DNA from: Streptococcus oralis
Lineage (GTDB): Bacteria > Bacillota > Bacilli > Lactobacillales > Streptococcaceae
Direction of reading: 5' to 3'
DNA: 50,088 bases
NCBI RefSeq assembly: GCF_001075875.1
Contig: NZ_JUOS01000032.1
Span: forward strand, 1-50,088
Below, in pieces: positions 42,877 through 50,088 of the stretch. The translations under genes and the position numbers were made by a program. The first letter of the stretch is position 1; each line of letters opens with the position of its first letter. The notes under the pieces were generated by a model. The model searched no databases, had not been told where the DNA came from, and saw only the letters and a program-made list of their open reading frames with translations.

Positions 42877-43746
42877 TTATAGGTAAAGTAATTTGAAAAG
42901 CGCTACTGCTGCAATACCAGCTGCAATCGGTGCAACTACTGGTACCCAAGCATACCACCATTTTGAATCACCCTTGTGTTGACCAAGGATTGATTTTGGA
43001 AGGAAGGCATGAAGGAGACGTGGTCCAAAGTCACGAGCTGGGTTCAAACCAGGTCCTGTAGGTCCTCCAAGTGAAGTAACCAAAGCCATTACTAGGAAAC
43101 CAAGTGCCAAGTGACCAACAGCAAGTCCTGATGCTGTATGAGGCGCTACTTGAGCTTTAATTGCCAAATCAGAGAAGTCAACATTTTGACCAGCTTGAGT
43201 TGCCATTTGTTTCATGTATTGGAGGACTTCAGCTCCAAAGAAGTTCTTTGTCATACCAAGTGCTGCAAAGAAGAGAACGAATGAACCAACAAACTCGTTG
43301 ATAAAACCGTTAACTGTTGCTGCAAAGCGTGATTCTTTTGTACCTTGGTCAATACTTGAAATTGTTGAGAATGTTCCCAAGATATTGTTTGCTTTTTCAG
43401 TTTGCAAGTAGTAAGGACGGTGAGTTGCAACAACCAAGGCTTGTCCGAAGATTGCTCCCAAGACTTGTGCAACGATGTATGGTACTACTTGTGCCCAAGG
43501 GAAAAGTCCGCTAACTGCTAGACCAAGAGTGAAGGCTGGGTTGATGTGGTTACCAGAAACATTACCAAACATCAAGGCAGGGATCATAACCCCCATACCG
43601 TAACCAACAGCGATAACGAGCCAGCCACTTTGGTGACCTTTCGTACCTTTAAGTTCAACGTTGGCAACTGCACCATTTCCCAAGATGATCAAGATGGCTG
43701 TTCCCAAAAATTCAGTGGCATATTTGACTGCCCATGCGAAATCCAT
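42877..43746 (-). CDS. Aquaporin / glycerol facilitator (MIP family)
   Basis: A 289-residue channel with six helices and both pore motifs, NHINPAFTLG and GLNPARDFGPR. The second motif ends in DFGPR, as in glycerol facilitators. The ~40-residue loop between helices, with THRPYYLQTEKANNILGTFSTIS, and the length match lactic-acid-bacterial aquaglyceroporins. Some streptococcal relatives are reported to pass hydrogen peroxide or oxygen, so the permeant may be glycerol, water or peroxide. A promoter and cre-like site precede it. Confidence 0.92.
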   Translation of the reverse strand: MDFAWAVKYATEFLGTAILIILGNGAVANVELKGTKGHQSGWLVIAVGYGMGVMIPALMFGNVSGNHINPAFTLGLAVSGLFPWAQVVPYIVAQVLGAIFGQALVVATHRPYYLQTEKANNILGTFSTISSIDQGTKESRFAATVNGFINEFVGSFVLFFAALGMTKNFFGAEVLQYMKQMATQAGQNVDFSDLAIKAQVAPHTASGLAVGHLALGFLVMALVTSLGGPTGPGLNPARDFGPRLLHAFLPKSILGQHKGDSKWWYAWVPVVAPIAAGIAAVALFKLLYL

Positions 43747-43782
43747 TGATAGATTCTCCTTAATATTTTTTAGACAATCCCT

Positions 43783-43811
43783 ATTCTATCAATTTTTAAG
43801 CCTTTTAGCAA
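43783..43811 (-). promoter_or_regulatory. Promoter of the aquaporin gene
   Basis: Minus strand: -35 TTGCTA (43811-43806), 17-base spacer, -10 TAGAAT (43788-43783). Confidence 0.7.
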
Positions 43812-43835
43812 CAGATTTTCTAAAAGAATACTGTA

Positions 43836-43850
43836 GGAAAACGCTTTTAT
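43836..43850 (-). promoter_or_regulatory. cre-like CcpA site upstream of the aquaporin gene
   Basis: ATAAAAGCGTTTTCC on the minus strand matches the WTGAAARCGYTTWNN cre consensus with one mismatch. It is centred near -67 from the expected transcription start. Confidence 0.5.
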
Positions 43851-43867
43851 TTTAGTTCTTAAAAAAA

Positions 43868-43894
43868 GACCTAACAAACCTAGTTTGTTAAGTC
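43868..43894 (-). terminator. Terminator of the ATP-grasp operon
   Basis: GACCTAACAAAC (43868-43879) pairs with GTTTGTTAAGTC (43883-43894), one mismatch; the minus-strand exit is CTTTTTTT. Confidence 0.8.
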
Positions 43895-43904
43895 AAAATT
43901 TTGA

Positions 43905-45071
43905 TTATTCTTGACGCTGACCAAAGTCCTTAATCATCTGATCCATTTCCTCACGACTTGGTGTCGTTAGCATATAGAGAAAGTCTCCTTGCAATTCAGC
44001 AAAGGCTGCAGGCATGATTTTCTTAACCTTAAATTGCTGACCGTATTTGGCGAGCAAGTCTTCTTCTGAATAAACATAGTTGGCATTGGCGCGACGAGAT
44101 GTTGCCAAGCAGTACAGGGGCTCGAATTGTGAAGCAGGGAATGGTTCACCCGCAACGATCGCTGCATAGCCCTTGTACAAATCAAAAGAATGGGCATAGT
44201 TATAAACATCAATGGTAAAGCCGCCAGCTGGACGGTTATTGTACTCGATAGCAATATAATCATCACCCTCACGGAAGAACTCAATATGGAAGAAACGTTC
44301 TTTCATGCCAAATTCTTTAACGATTGCCTCACCATACTTGCGCAATTTTGGATCCATATCTTTAAGAACATAATAAGAATTGTCCATCTTGTAAATCATA
44401 AGATCAAGCGGTGTATGGGCATAGTCAAAGGTCGTAGAAAAGACGATATTTCCATCTCTATCTACCAAACCATCGAAGGTACAGATTTCACTAGAAGTAA
44501 CAAATTTTTCAAAGAAATAAACGGTTGAATGATCCCACTCTGCCTTGAAATGATGGATATCCTCTTCTGTTTCAAGCTTGAAGGTTGCTGCCGCTCCCAC
44601 TCCATTGTCAGGTTTGGCAATCATCGGAAGTCCAATTTCTTTCACAGCTTTATCAACATCTGCTTCTGTTTCAATCACCGCACCTGGCACAACGGGAACT
44701 CCAGCTTTCTTGAAGAGTTTCTTCATTTCGGACTTGAACTTGGTCTTCTTAAGGTCTTCTGGTTTAGCACCAAAGACATGAAACTGTTCACGAAGGGCAG
44801 CATCCAACTCTAGCCAGTATTCATTGTGGGATTCGATGCGATCAATTGGACCATGTTTGTAGAAAAGAAAGGCTACTGCACGTTTAACTTCATCAAGATT
44901 TTCAAGATTATCAACTCGGAAATACTCAGTCAAGCTATTGCGCAATGGTTCATCTAGTTGTTCATAGGGTTCTTGCCCAATCCCTAGAACGGTGATTCCT
45001 TTATTGGCTAGTTCAATACTAAATTGTTGGAAATTTTGTGGGTAATAGGGTGAAATTACAAGATAATTCAT
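43905..45071 (-). CDS. ATP-grasp ligase of unknown substrate
   Basis: The 388-residue protein has an ATP-grasp fold: a pre-ATP domain (MNYLVISPYYPQNFQQFSIELANKG), the nucleotide-binding MIAKPDNGVGAAATFKL (about 155-171), and metal ligands in FFHIEFFREGDDYIAIEYNNRPAGGFTIDV. Such enzymes join a carboxylate to an amine or thiol through an acyl phosphate. There is no biotin-carboxylase or purine-pathway signature, so peptide or amino-acid ligation is likely. It is third in a conserved-looking set with two esterases at gaps of 12 and 21 bases. Confidence 0.8.
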   Translation of the reverse strand: MNYLVISPYYPQNFQQFSIELANKGITVLGIGQEPYEQLDEPLRNSLTEYFRVDNLENLDEVKRAVAFLFYKHGPIDRIESHNEYWLELDAALREQFHVFGAKPEDLKKTKFKSEMKKLFKKAGVPVVPGAVIETEADVDKAVKEIGLPMIAKPDNGVGAAATFKLETEEDIHHFKAEWDHSTVYFFEKFVTSSEICTFDGLVDRDGNIVFSTTFDYAHTPLDLMIYKMDNSYYVLKDMDPKLRKYGEAIVKEFGMKERFFHIEFFREGDDYIAIEYNNRPAGGFTIDVYNYAHSFDLYKGYAAIVAGEPFPASQFEPLYCLATSRRANANYVYSEEDLLAKYGQQFKVKKIMPAAFAELQGDFLYMLTTPSREEMDQMIKDFGQRQE

Positions 45072-45083
45072 AAGCGACTCCTT

Positions 45084-45824
45084 TTATAGACTCATGTGAC
45101 CGAGGAAATAAGGCATTTGTTTGCGCCACCATTCCCAGTCATGGGCGACATCATGTCCCCATTCTGCAAACCAGGCAGGAATTTGTTTTTGATCGAAGGC
45201 TTCTTTGAGCTTGTAGTAAGAAGGTAGGCCATCATGTTCCCAAGCACCTAGTCCCGTACAAACCACAATTTCAGCTTGACGGTAACGGTCGATAAACCAA
45301 CCGTCATTTTGATTCCAAATATAGTCTACTGGTGAATTTTGATAGATGGCATCATCATTGTAGTAATCACCGACAAAAAAACGTGCATCGTAGACACCAC
45401 TAAGAGCAATTACTTTGGTGAAGACATCCGGATGCTGCAGGAAGAAGTTGAGTGCATGGTAAGCTCCCATAGAGCAGCCTGTCGTCATCATGCCGTCGAA
45501 CCAGCCTGTCTTGTGCTTGATAAAAGGAATGGCTTCTTCAATCACATATCGTTCATAGGTACGGTGCATTTCAGCTTGGTCATGACCATTTTTCCATGTT
45601 GCTAGCCAACTTTCACTATCGACACTTGAAAGAGTAAAGAATTGCACTCGACCTTCCTCGATAAAGGATGCACATGCATCAATCATGCCAAAATCATAGT
45701 ATTCATTGTGGCTACCACCTGAGGAAGCAAAGACAACCACTGGAATACCTGCGTGTCCGTAACGATTAACATACATTTCACGGTTAAGATGACCACTCCA
45801 GTGGCTAAGATGTTCAATATTCAT
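45084..45824 (-). CDS. Alpha/beta hydrolase, esterase family
   Basis: The 246-residue protein has the nucleophile elbow TGCSMGAYHA (Ser118), FASSGGSHNEYYDFGMID near the oxyanion region, a late Asp in the acid position and a His in WGHDVAHDWEWW. It lacks a signal peptide, so it is cytosolic. It belongs with PF00756-type esterases (esterase D / antigen 85-like). Its neighbour at 45846 is another esterase of the same superfamily, only distantly alike. Confidence 0.82.
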   Translation of the reverse strand: MNIEHLSHWSGHLNREMYVNRYGHAGIPVVVFASSGGSHNEYYDFGMIDACASFIEEGRVQFFTLSSVDSESWLATWKNGHDQAEMHRTYERYVIEEAIPFIKHKTGWFDGMMTTGCSMGAYHALNFFLQHPDVFTKVIALSGVYDARFFVGDYYNDDAIYQNSPVDYIWNQNDGWFIDRYRQAEIVVCTGLGAWEHDGLPSYYKLKEAFDQKQIPAWFAEWGHDVAHDWEWWRKQMPYFLGHMSL

Positions 45825-45845
45825 ATCCTGTCTCCTTTATACTAA

Positions 45846-46670
45846 TTACCAATTTTCTGCAAAAAAGCGTAGGCAAGCTGGGAGATTTTCTGACCATGGC
45901 ACTTCATGGTGAATGGCTCCAGCCTGAACCTTAAGTGAAAGATTCTCCAACTGCACTCCTCCCGCTATCAAATCATGATAATAGCGAAGGGAAGAGTCGA
46001 TATAGGCCTGCTTAATATTGCCAGCCATGAGAGTCTTGTCTGTGTCGTCTGCTTCTTCCGTACCAACATAGATAAAGACACGCTGGTCAGACAGTAGTTT
46101 TTTTCGCTCGATATAGCGATCAAAGGCCTCTTGGTGAAGCCAGTTAGCTGATGAGAAAACTCCCAAACATCCAATTTGATCCTGATACTCCAAGCCAATA
46201 AACTGGGTAATATTGCCACCTAGAGAAGATCCAACCATAGCAGTGTGCTTGCGGTCAGACTTTGTACGATAGTTTTCGTCGATAAAGGGTTTGACCACTT
46301 CCATGACAAACTCAGCGTACTCGACTCCCTTACCACCAAATTGTTGGCCAGGAATGTTGGACTCTTGGAATTTCCATGCCGCATACTCGTTCATTCGACC
46401 AAGACCATCATTGTCAATAGCCACAACAATCATACGGCTGATATCTGGATTTCGCTTGATGGCTGGGATAATCTTCCAGGAATGTCCAACGTAAGATTCC
46501 TTACTATAAAAGACATTTTGTCCATCGTGAAAATACACAACTGGGTAGCTTCTATCCGTATCTTTATCATAGTTTTTGGGGAGGAGAACACGTACGCGAC
46601 GCTCCTTACCTGTGTAGGGAACCACTAATTTATGCTCTCGCATTTTCAGGTAAAAGTAGGATTGATTCAT
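45846..46670 (-). CDS. Alpha/beta hydrolase, esterase family (second)
   Basis: The 274-residue protein has RVRVLLPKNYDKDTDRSYPVVYFHDGQNVF and the nucleophile elbow MVGSSLGGN (Ser149), as in PF00756 (esterase D/enterochelin esterase-like) enzymes. The frame is open to a TTG at 46694, but that lies only 12 bases from the -10 box; ATG 46670 leaves a normal leader, though its Shine-Dalgarno is weak (GAGAG, 10 bases away). It heads the esterase-esterase-ATP-grasp operon. Confidence 0.82.
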   Translation of the reverse strand: MNQSYFYLKMREHKLVVPYTGKERRVRVLLPKNYDKDTDRSYPVVYFHDGQNVFYSKESYVGHSWKIIPAIKRNPDISRMIVVAIDNDGLGRMNEYAAWKFQESNIPGQQFGGKGVEYAEFVMEVVKPFIDENYRTKSDRKHTAMVGSSLGGNITQFIGLEYQDQIGCLGVFSSANWLHQEAFDRYIERKKLLSDQRVFIYVGTEEADDTDKTLMAGNIKQAYIDSSLRYYHDLIAGGVQLENLSLKVQAGAIHHEVPWSENLPACLRFFAENW

Positions 46671-46705
46671 TGTCAGAAAACTCTCTATATTCAAAATTTT
46701 ATCTT

Positions 46706-46714
46706 ATTATAGCA
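46706..46714 (-). promoter_or_regulatory. Promoter of the esterase/ATP-grasp operon
   Basis: Extended -10 TGC-TATAAT on the minus strand (46714-46706), with CTGACT as a weak -35 about 18 bases upstream. Confidence 0.55.
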
Positions 46715-46805
46715 CAAAAATAGAAAAAAAGTCAGTTTCCGTCTAAATTTAGAACAAAAAGCTAACTTTTTCTACTTATTTTCTCTATTCTTCTGGATTT
46801 TCTAA

Positions 46806-48020
46806 TTAGAGGAGATCGTCAATTAGCTCATCAACTGCATCCTTCTCAGCTTGAGGCGTAATTTCAGTAATCATGATTCCTGCTACTGCACGTTCAACCA
46901 GACCTTCGACATCCATACGTGTTTCATACTGCTCTGCATTCTTAATCTTTGGATTTGTCTTCGGACGATCGGGTGCAAAAATCGTACAACAGTCTTCAAA
47001 AGGCTGGATAGAAATTTCAAAGGTGTCAATTTCCTGAGCGATATCTATGATTTCCAACTTATCCATGGTCACAACTGGTCGGATAATCGGTGTATTAGTC
47101 ACCGCATTGATAGCCTGCATACTCTCCAGGGTTTGGCTTGCCACCTGACCAAGACTTTCACCATTGATGATGACCAAACCATTTCTCACTTCTCGGATAC
47201 GGTCCGTAATGCGCATCATAAAGCGGCGAGTCAGAGTCATGAGATAAGCTTCTGGAGCCTTAGCCTTAATCTCTTCTTGAATCTCCGTGAAAGGTACTTC
47301 GATAAACTGGATATTGCCACCAAATTTAGTCAATTTACGGGTCAAATCTTGGGCTTTTTTGAGGGCACCTGGACTGGTATATGGTGGACTAGCAAAGTGA
47401 ACAGCTTCGATATCCACTCCACGTTTTAGAGCTAGATAACCAGCTACTGGTGAGTCAATCCCACCTGACAACATGAGCATGCCTTTCCCTGAAGTTCCAA
47501 CCGGTAAACCACCAGCTCCTCGAATGGTTTCATAAGAAAGGTAGGCCGCCTCTTCACGAATCTCCACCTGAAGATTGATGTCAGGATTTTTCATTTGTGC
47601 TTGTACATTGGGAATGGCTTCAAAGACTGCACCACCAAGAGTTTGGTTCAACTCACGACTGTCTAACTCAAAGTTGTGGTCGCTTCGCTTGCTTGAGATT
47701 TTAAAGGTCATACCTTCCTTGTAGATGTCCTTCATAATCTCTTGGACAGCAGATTTCAGAACTTCTACAGATTTTTCAACCTTGTATACTGGCGAAAAGT
47801 TTTGAATCCCGAAAACTTGCTTGAGTGACTCGGCAACTGCTGTATAGTCGGCACCATTTAGATAAGCATGGGCACGATCGCGGTCTGCTGTCACTTTGAC
47901 TTGAGGATAAATGGACAAAACGTCTGAGATATTATTACGTAGTTTATTGATAAAACGCATCCGGTTTTTACCCTTGGTTGAAAGCTCTCCGTAGCGAATC
48001 ATAATTTCTGAATACTGCAT
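46806..48020 (-). CDS. thiI: tRNA 4-thiouridine synthase ThiI
   Basis: ThiI adenylates U8 of tRNA and transfers sulfur to make 4-thiouridine. The 404-residue protein has an N-terminal ferredoxin-like/THUMP region (about 60-165) and the PP-loop [17 protein letters not shown]. It ends without the rhodanese domain present in Escherichia coli ThiI, which is normal in Gram-positives. Sulfur is then supplied directly by the neighbouring cysteine desulfurase, eight bases upstream. Confidence 0.95.
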   Translation of the reverse strand: MQYSEIMIRYGELSTKGKNRMRFINKLRNNISDVLSIYPQVKVTADRDRAHAYLNGADYTAVAESLKQVFGIQNFSPVYKVEKSVEVLKSAVQEIMKDIYKEGMTFKISSKRSDHNFELDSRELNQTLGGAVFEAIPNVQAQMKNPDINLQVEIREEAAYLSYETIRGAGGLPVGTSGKGMLMLSGGIDSPVAGYLALKRGVDIEAVHFASPPYTSPGALKKAQDLTRKLTKFGGNIQFIEVPFTEIQEEIKAKAPEAYLMTLTRRFMMRITDRIREVRNGLVIINGESLGQVASQTLESMQAINAVTNTPIIRPVVTMDKLEIIDIAQEIDTFEISIQPFEDCCTIFAPDRPKTNPKIKNAEQYETRMDVEGLVERAVAGIMITEITPQAEKDAVDELIDDLL

Positions 48021-48028
48021 GAATGCTC

Positions 48029-49171
48029 CTATCTTACTTTTTTAGTTTGATTGTAGATTAATTTTAGTTTGGTCAAAAATTGCTCAACTTGACTCATGTC
48101 ATTTTCTAGGTCTAGGCTGAGGCGTACTGCTGACTGGGCTTTATCCTTTTCAATTCCCATGGCAATCAGGGTTCCAGCAGGTTTCCCAGCTTTGGACGAG
48201 CAAGCTGATGTTGTAGAAATGAAAATATCATAGTCTTCAAATGCATGAACAATGACTTCCCCACGAACTCCCTTAATTCCGAAGGTCAGAATATGAGGCG
48301 CAAAGTCTTCCTCACCTGAGAAAACAAAAATATCTGGATAATCAAGAAGAGCCTGACGGATGACTTCCTTCATCTGACTCGTTTTGTTAGAAAACAATTC
48401 CAATCTTTCCATAGCTAGACGCAGTGCCTTGGCTGTTGCTGCAATTCCTGCTACATTCTCAGTTGTTGAACGATAGTCACGCTCTTGGCCACCACCAGTT
48501 AAAAGCGGTGTAATTTTCTTGCCAGACTTGATATAGACAAAGCCAACACCACGAACTCCGTGGAATTTATGACTTGAGAAGGTCGCAAAATCCACTCGGT
48601 CAGTCAAATACTTTTCTGTCGGAATCTTAGCTAAAGCTTGAACCGCATCAACATGGAGGGAAATCGTTGGTTTATCAGCTAATAGTTCTGATATAGCTTC
48701 AATAGGCTGGATTGAGCCGATTTCATTGTTGATTGCCATAACAGAGACTAGCGTTGTATCAGGACGAAGTAGGTTTTCTAAAGCAGTTACATCTACAAAT
48801 CCTTTTTCATTTACAGGTGCAAAATCCACTTCAAAACCTTGAGTCATGAGCCAGAGAGCCGACTCCTTGACTGCTGGGTGCTCAATATCAGACACAATAA
48901 TGTGTTTACCAAACTGCGCTTTTTCAAAAGCCACACCTTTGATAACCCAATTATCCCCTTCAGTCCCACCAGAGGTAAAGAAGATTTCTTCGCTTTTCTT
49001 GCCAATCAAATCTGCAATCTGCTGTCGAGAAGCTTCTAAAATTCTGCTAGATTGGTCTCCCAAACGATGGAGACTTGAAGGATTTCCAATAATTTTTGCA
49101 GACACTTGCATATAGGTTTCAAGTGCTTCTGGATAAGGCTTAGTCGTTGCCGAATTATCAAAGTAAATCAT
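48029..49171 (-). CDS. Cysteine desulfurase, NifS/IscS-like
   Basis: A 380-residue PLP enzyme that turns cysteine into alanine and enzyme-bound persulfide. Seen are the PLP Lys202 in [13 protein letters not shown], the His in DIEHPAV, and the mobile active-site Cys324 in [15 protein letters not shown], as in group I NifS/IscS. Being upstream of thiI it most likely serves 4-thiouridine synthesis, the NifZ-like arrangement known in Bacillus. An iron-sulfur role is not excluded. Confidence 0.92.
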   Translation of the reverse strand: MIYFDNSATTKPYPEALETYMQVSAKIIGNPSSLHRLGDQSSRILEASRQQIADLIGKKSEEIFFTSGGTEGDNWVIKGVAFEKAQFGKHIIVSDIEHPAVKESALWLMTQGFEVDFAPVNEKGFVDVTALENLLRPDTTLVSVMAINNEIGSIQPIEAISELLADKPTISLHVDAVQALAKIPTEKYLTDRVDFATFSSHKFHGVRGVGFVYIKSGKKITPLLTGGGQERDYRSTTENVAGIAATAKALRLAMERLELFSNKTSQMKEVIRQALLDYPDIFVFSGEEDFAPHILTFGIKGVRGEVIVHAFEDYDIFISTTSACSSKAGKPAGTLIAMGIEKDKAQSAVRLSLDLENDMSQVEQFLTKLKLIYNQTKKVR

Positions 49172-49251
49172 GGTTTCTCACGCTTTCTAAAATCACTCCT
49201 TCTATTGTATCACGAAACAGTTCAGGCGACAAGAAAGGCAATTCAGGTTCA

Positions 49252-49283
49252 TTTAAGTTTTTTTTAAAGATTTTCGGTATAAT
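49252..49283 (+). promoter_or_regulatory. CiaR-box promoter
   Basis: TTTAAG (49252-49257), five bases, TTTAAA (49263-49268), nine bases, then TATAAT (49278-49283). The direct-repeat spacing and distance to the -10 match CiaR-activated promoters (TTTAAG-N5-TTTAAG), one mismatch. Confidence 0.6.
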
Positions 49284-49307
49284 GAATTTTAGTAAAGGAG
49301 AGATATT

Positions 49308-49721
49308 ATGTCTAATTATCGTAGAACATCAAAACCCAAAACGGAACACATCAAAAAAGGATTTACTGTTTTTCAAAAAACGATTGCTACTATCGGTAGT
49401 ATTCTAGGGCTGATTACTGCAAGCATCACCATTATGAATGCTATGAATAACAACAATAATAACTCTAAAAAAGAAACTACGACAACCCAGACAACTGTCA
49501 TAAAAGAGATTCAAAAGGAATCCCCTCAAGAGAACACTACTCCCAACAAGGATAATACTTCTACAAAAGAAAACACACAAGAAGAAACAACAACTCAATC
49601 TAGTAGCAGTGAAGAAAGCAAGAAAGAAGAGACTAGCAGTAAACAAGAACAACCGACTGTTCCTTCTTCTAGCACTCAAACAACAGATACAAAAACGTCT
49701 ACTACTAATGGAGCTTCCTAA
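49308..49721 (+). CDS. Membrane-anchored Ser/Thr-rich protein (DUF6556-like)
   Basis: A 137-residue protein: basic cytosolic N-terminus (SNYRRTSKPKTEHIKKG), one membrane helix (about 21-45, VFQKTIATIGSILGLITASITIM), then an extracellular low-complexity tail of Asn, Thr, Ser, Glu and Lys. There is no LPXTG. The type matches DUF6556 proteins of streptococci, as far as I recall. The upstream CiaR-type repeat suggests regulation by CiaRH. AAGGAGAG precedes the ATG. Confidence 0.7.
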   Translation: MSNYRRTSKPKTEHIKKGFTVFQKTIATIGSILGLITASITIMNAMNNNNNNSKKETTTTQTTVIKEIQKESPQENTTPNKDNTSTKENTQEETTTQSSSSEESKKEETSSKQEQPTVPSSSTQTTDTKTSTTNGAS

Positions 49722-49733
49722 AAGAACTATCTA

Positions 49734-49873
49734 ATACTCTTCAAACCACGTCAGCTTCGTCTTGCCGTATATTTGTTACTGACTTCGTCAGTTCTATCCA
49801 CAACCTCAAAACAGTGTTTTGAGCAACCTACGGGCTCGCTTCCTAGTTTGCTCTTTGATTTTCATTGAGTATA
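49734..49873 (+). repeat. BOX element (boxA-boxB-boxC)
   Basis: About 140 bases bounded by ATACTC and GAGTATA. It includes ACCACGTCAGCTTCGTCTTGC (boxA part), CAACCTCAAAACAGTGTTTTG (a boxB-type palindrome) and CTTCCTAGTTTGCTCTTTG (boxC part). The sequence corresponds to the BOX family of pneumococcus and relatives, whose reverse complement contains the standard BOX-PCR priming region. It forms a long stem-loop RNA. Confidence 0.88.
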
Positions 49874-49875
49874 AC

Positions 49876-49903
49876 AACCAGTGATTGAATCGCTGGTTTT
49901 TTT
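49876..49903 (+). terminator. Terminator after the DUF6556-like gene and BOX
   Basis: AACCAGTGATT (49876-49886) pairs with AATCGCTGGTT (49888-49898), one wobble, followed by T. Confidence 0.75.
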
Positions 49904-49925
49904 CATGATTCATTATCAATCCCAT

Positions 49926-49982
49926 AAAAAAGCGAACAAGACCAGATTCTGTTTATCAGAAAACTAGTTTTGTCCGCTTTTT
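49926..49982. repeat. Imperfect inverted repeat
   Basis: AAAAAGCG (49926-49933) pairs with CGCTTTTT (49975-49982), with further partial pairing inside (ACAAGAC / GTTTTGT). It may be a terminator for an unseen gene on the right. Confidence 0.45.
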
Positions 49983-49985
49983 ATG

Positions 49986-50088
49986 ATTGAGGCTGGGACA
50001 AAAGTCCTAGCTTCTCAATTGTCTTTGCATTGTCGAGCAAGACGCAGTGGTTGAGTGGGCTCTACTACGCTGATTTCATCAGCTTTTA
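49986..50088 (+). repeat. Start of a mitis-group intergenic repeat, cut by the window edge
   Basis: Sequence beginning GAGGCTGGGACAAAAGTCC and containing GACGCAGTGGTTGAGTGGGC is one that I remember as recurring many times between genes in S. mitis and S. pneumoniae chromosomes. I do not know an agreed name, and the far end is outside the window. Confidence 0.45.

Noticed and set aside
46851..47429. 192-codon plus-strand frame inside thiI
   Set aside because: Antisense shadow of the thiI PP-loop region; amino-acid make-up is rich in His, Cys and Phe as is usual for antisense frames here.
1..50088. CRISPR arrays, tRNA or rRNA genes, riboswitches, prophage
   Set aside because: No spaced direct-repeat array, cloverleaf-like TTCGA-type T-loop set, rRNA conserved segment, known riboswitch core or integrase was seen; bioY in particular shows a protein operator rather than a riboswitch. 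A covariance-model scan would be decisive.

Overview
The window reads as a chromosomal segment of a mitis-group Streptococcus (S. mitis / oralis / infantis / pneumoniae relatives). The evidence is the low-GC coding style, CiaRH, SlrA, the pepN-ciaR-ciaH order, many extended -10 promoters (TGnTATAAT), and a BOX element near the right end whose boxA part matches the familiar BOX repeat. Protein wording resembles but is not identical to what I remember of S. pneumoniae, so a close relative is more likely than the pneumococcus itself; this is a judgement from memory, not a search.

Layout. 1-2.3 kb: a cut-off membrane protein, coaA, rpsT and a small P-loop protein. 2.5-9.8 kb (minus): a sirtuin, then a nucleoside and pentose salvage block: deoD, a class I glutamine amidotransferase, a ClC transporter, punA, a DUF1697 protein, deoB and rpiA. 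These phosphorolyse purine nucleosides and pass ribose/deoxyribose phosphate into central metabolism. 9.9-16 kb: a U32 family protein on an apparently leaderless message, a DUF3270 membrane protein, the CiaRH two-component system and pepN. 16.1-21.1 kb: a variable block of small overlapping genes: ASCH, an isolated PEP-synthase-like barrel lacking the usual catalytic Cys, Nudix, a hypothetical, four immunity-type proteins (Imm51-like, DUF7716-like, two SUKH), an SDR and a DUF2829/Tad2-like protein. 21.2-28.7 kb: a nuclease lipoprotein, an aldo/keto reductase, metG and a MacAB-like export operon. 28.9-34.5 kb: gor, bioY with a clear palindromic operator, a YdbC/PC4 protein, a small Sm-like hypothetical, an isolated ATP-cone protein, trmD, rimM, a MazG-like protein, khpA and rpsP. 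34.9-39 kb: a membrane protein/XRE pair behind a 28-bp tandem repeat, a truncated gene, a DeoR-type regulator with a HAD phosphatase, slrA and a zinc-ribbon protein. 39-49.7 kb: ABC-F, VanZ, rlmN, YutD, an aquaporin with a cre-like site, an ATP-grasp enzyme with two esterases, thiI, a cysteine desulfurase and a CiaR-box-preceded surface-anchored protein. The right edge holds a BOX element and part of another intergenic repeat.

I found no tRNA, rRNA, CRISPR array, intact insertion sequence, prophage or integrase. The least explained parts are the 16.1-20.2 kb small-gene block, the leader ahead of deoD, the ATP-grasp/esterase trio and the duplicated operator at 34.86-34.92 kb.
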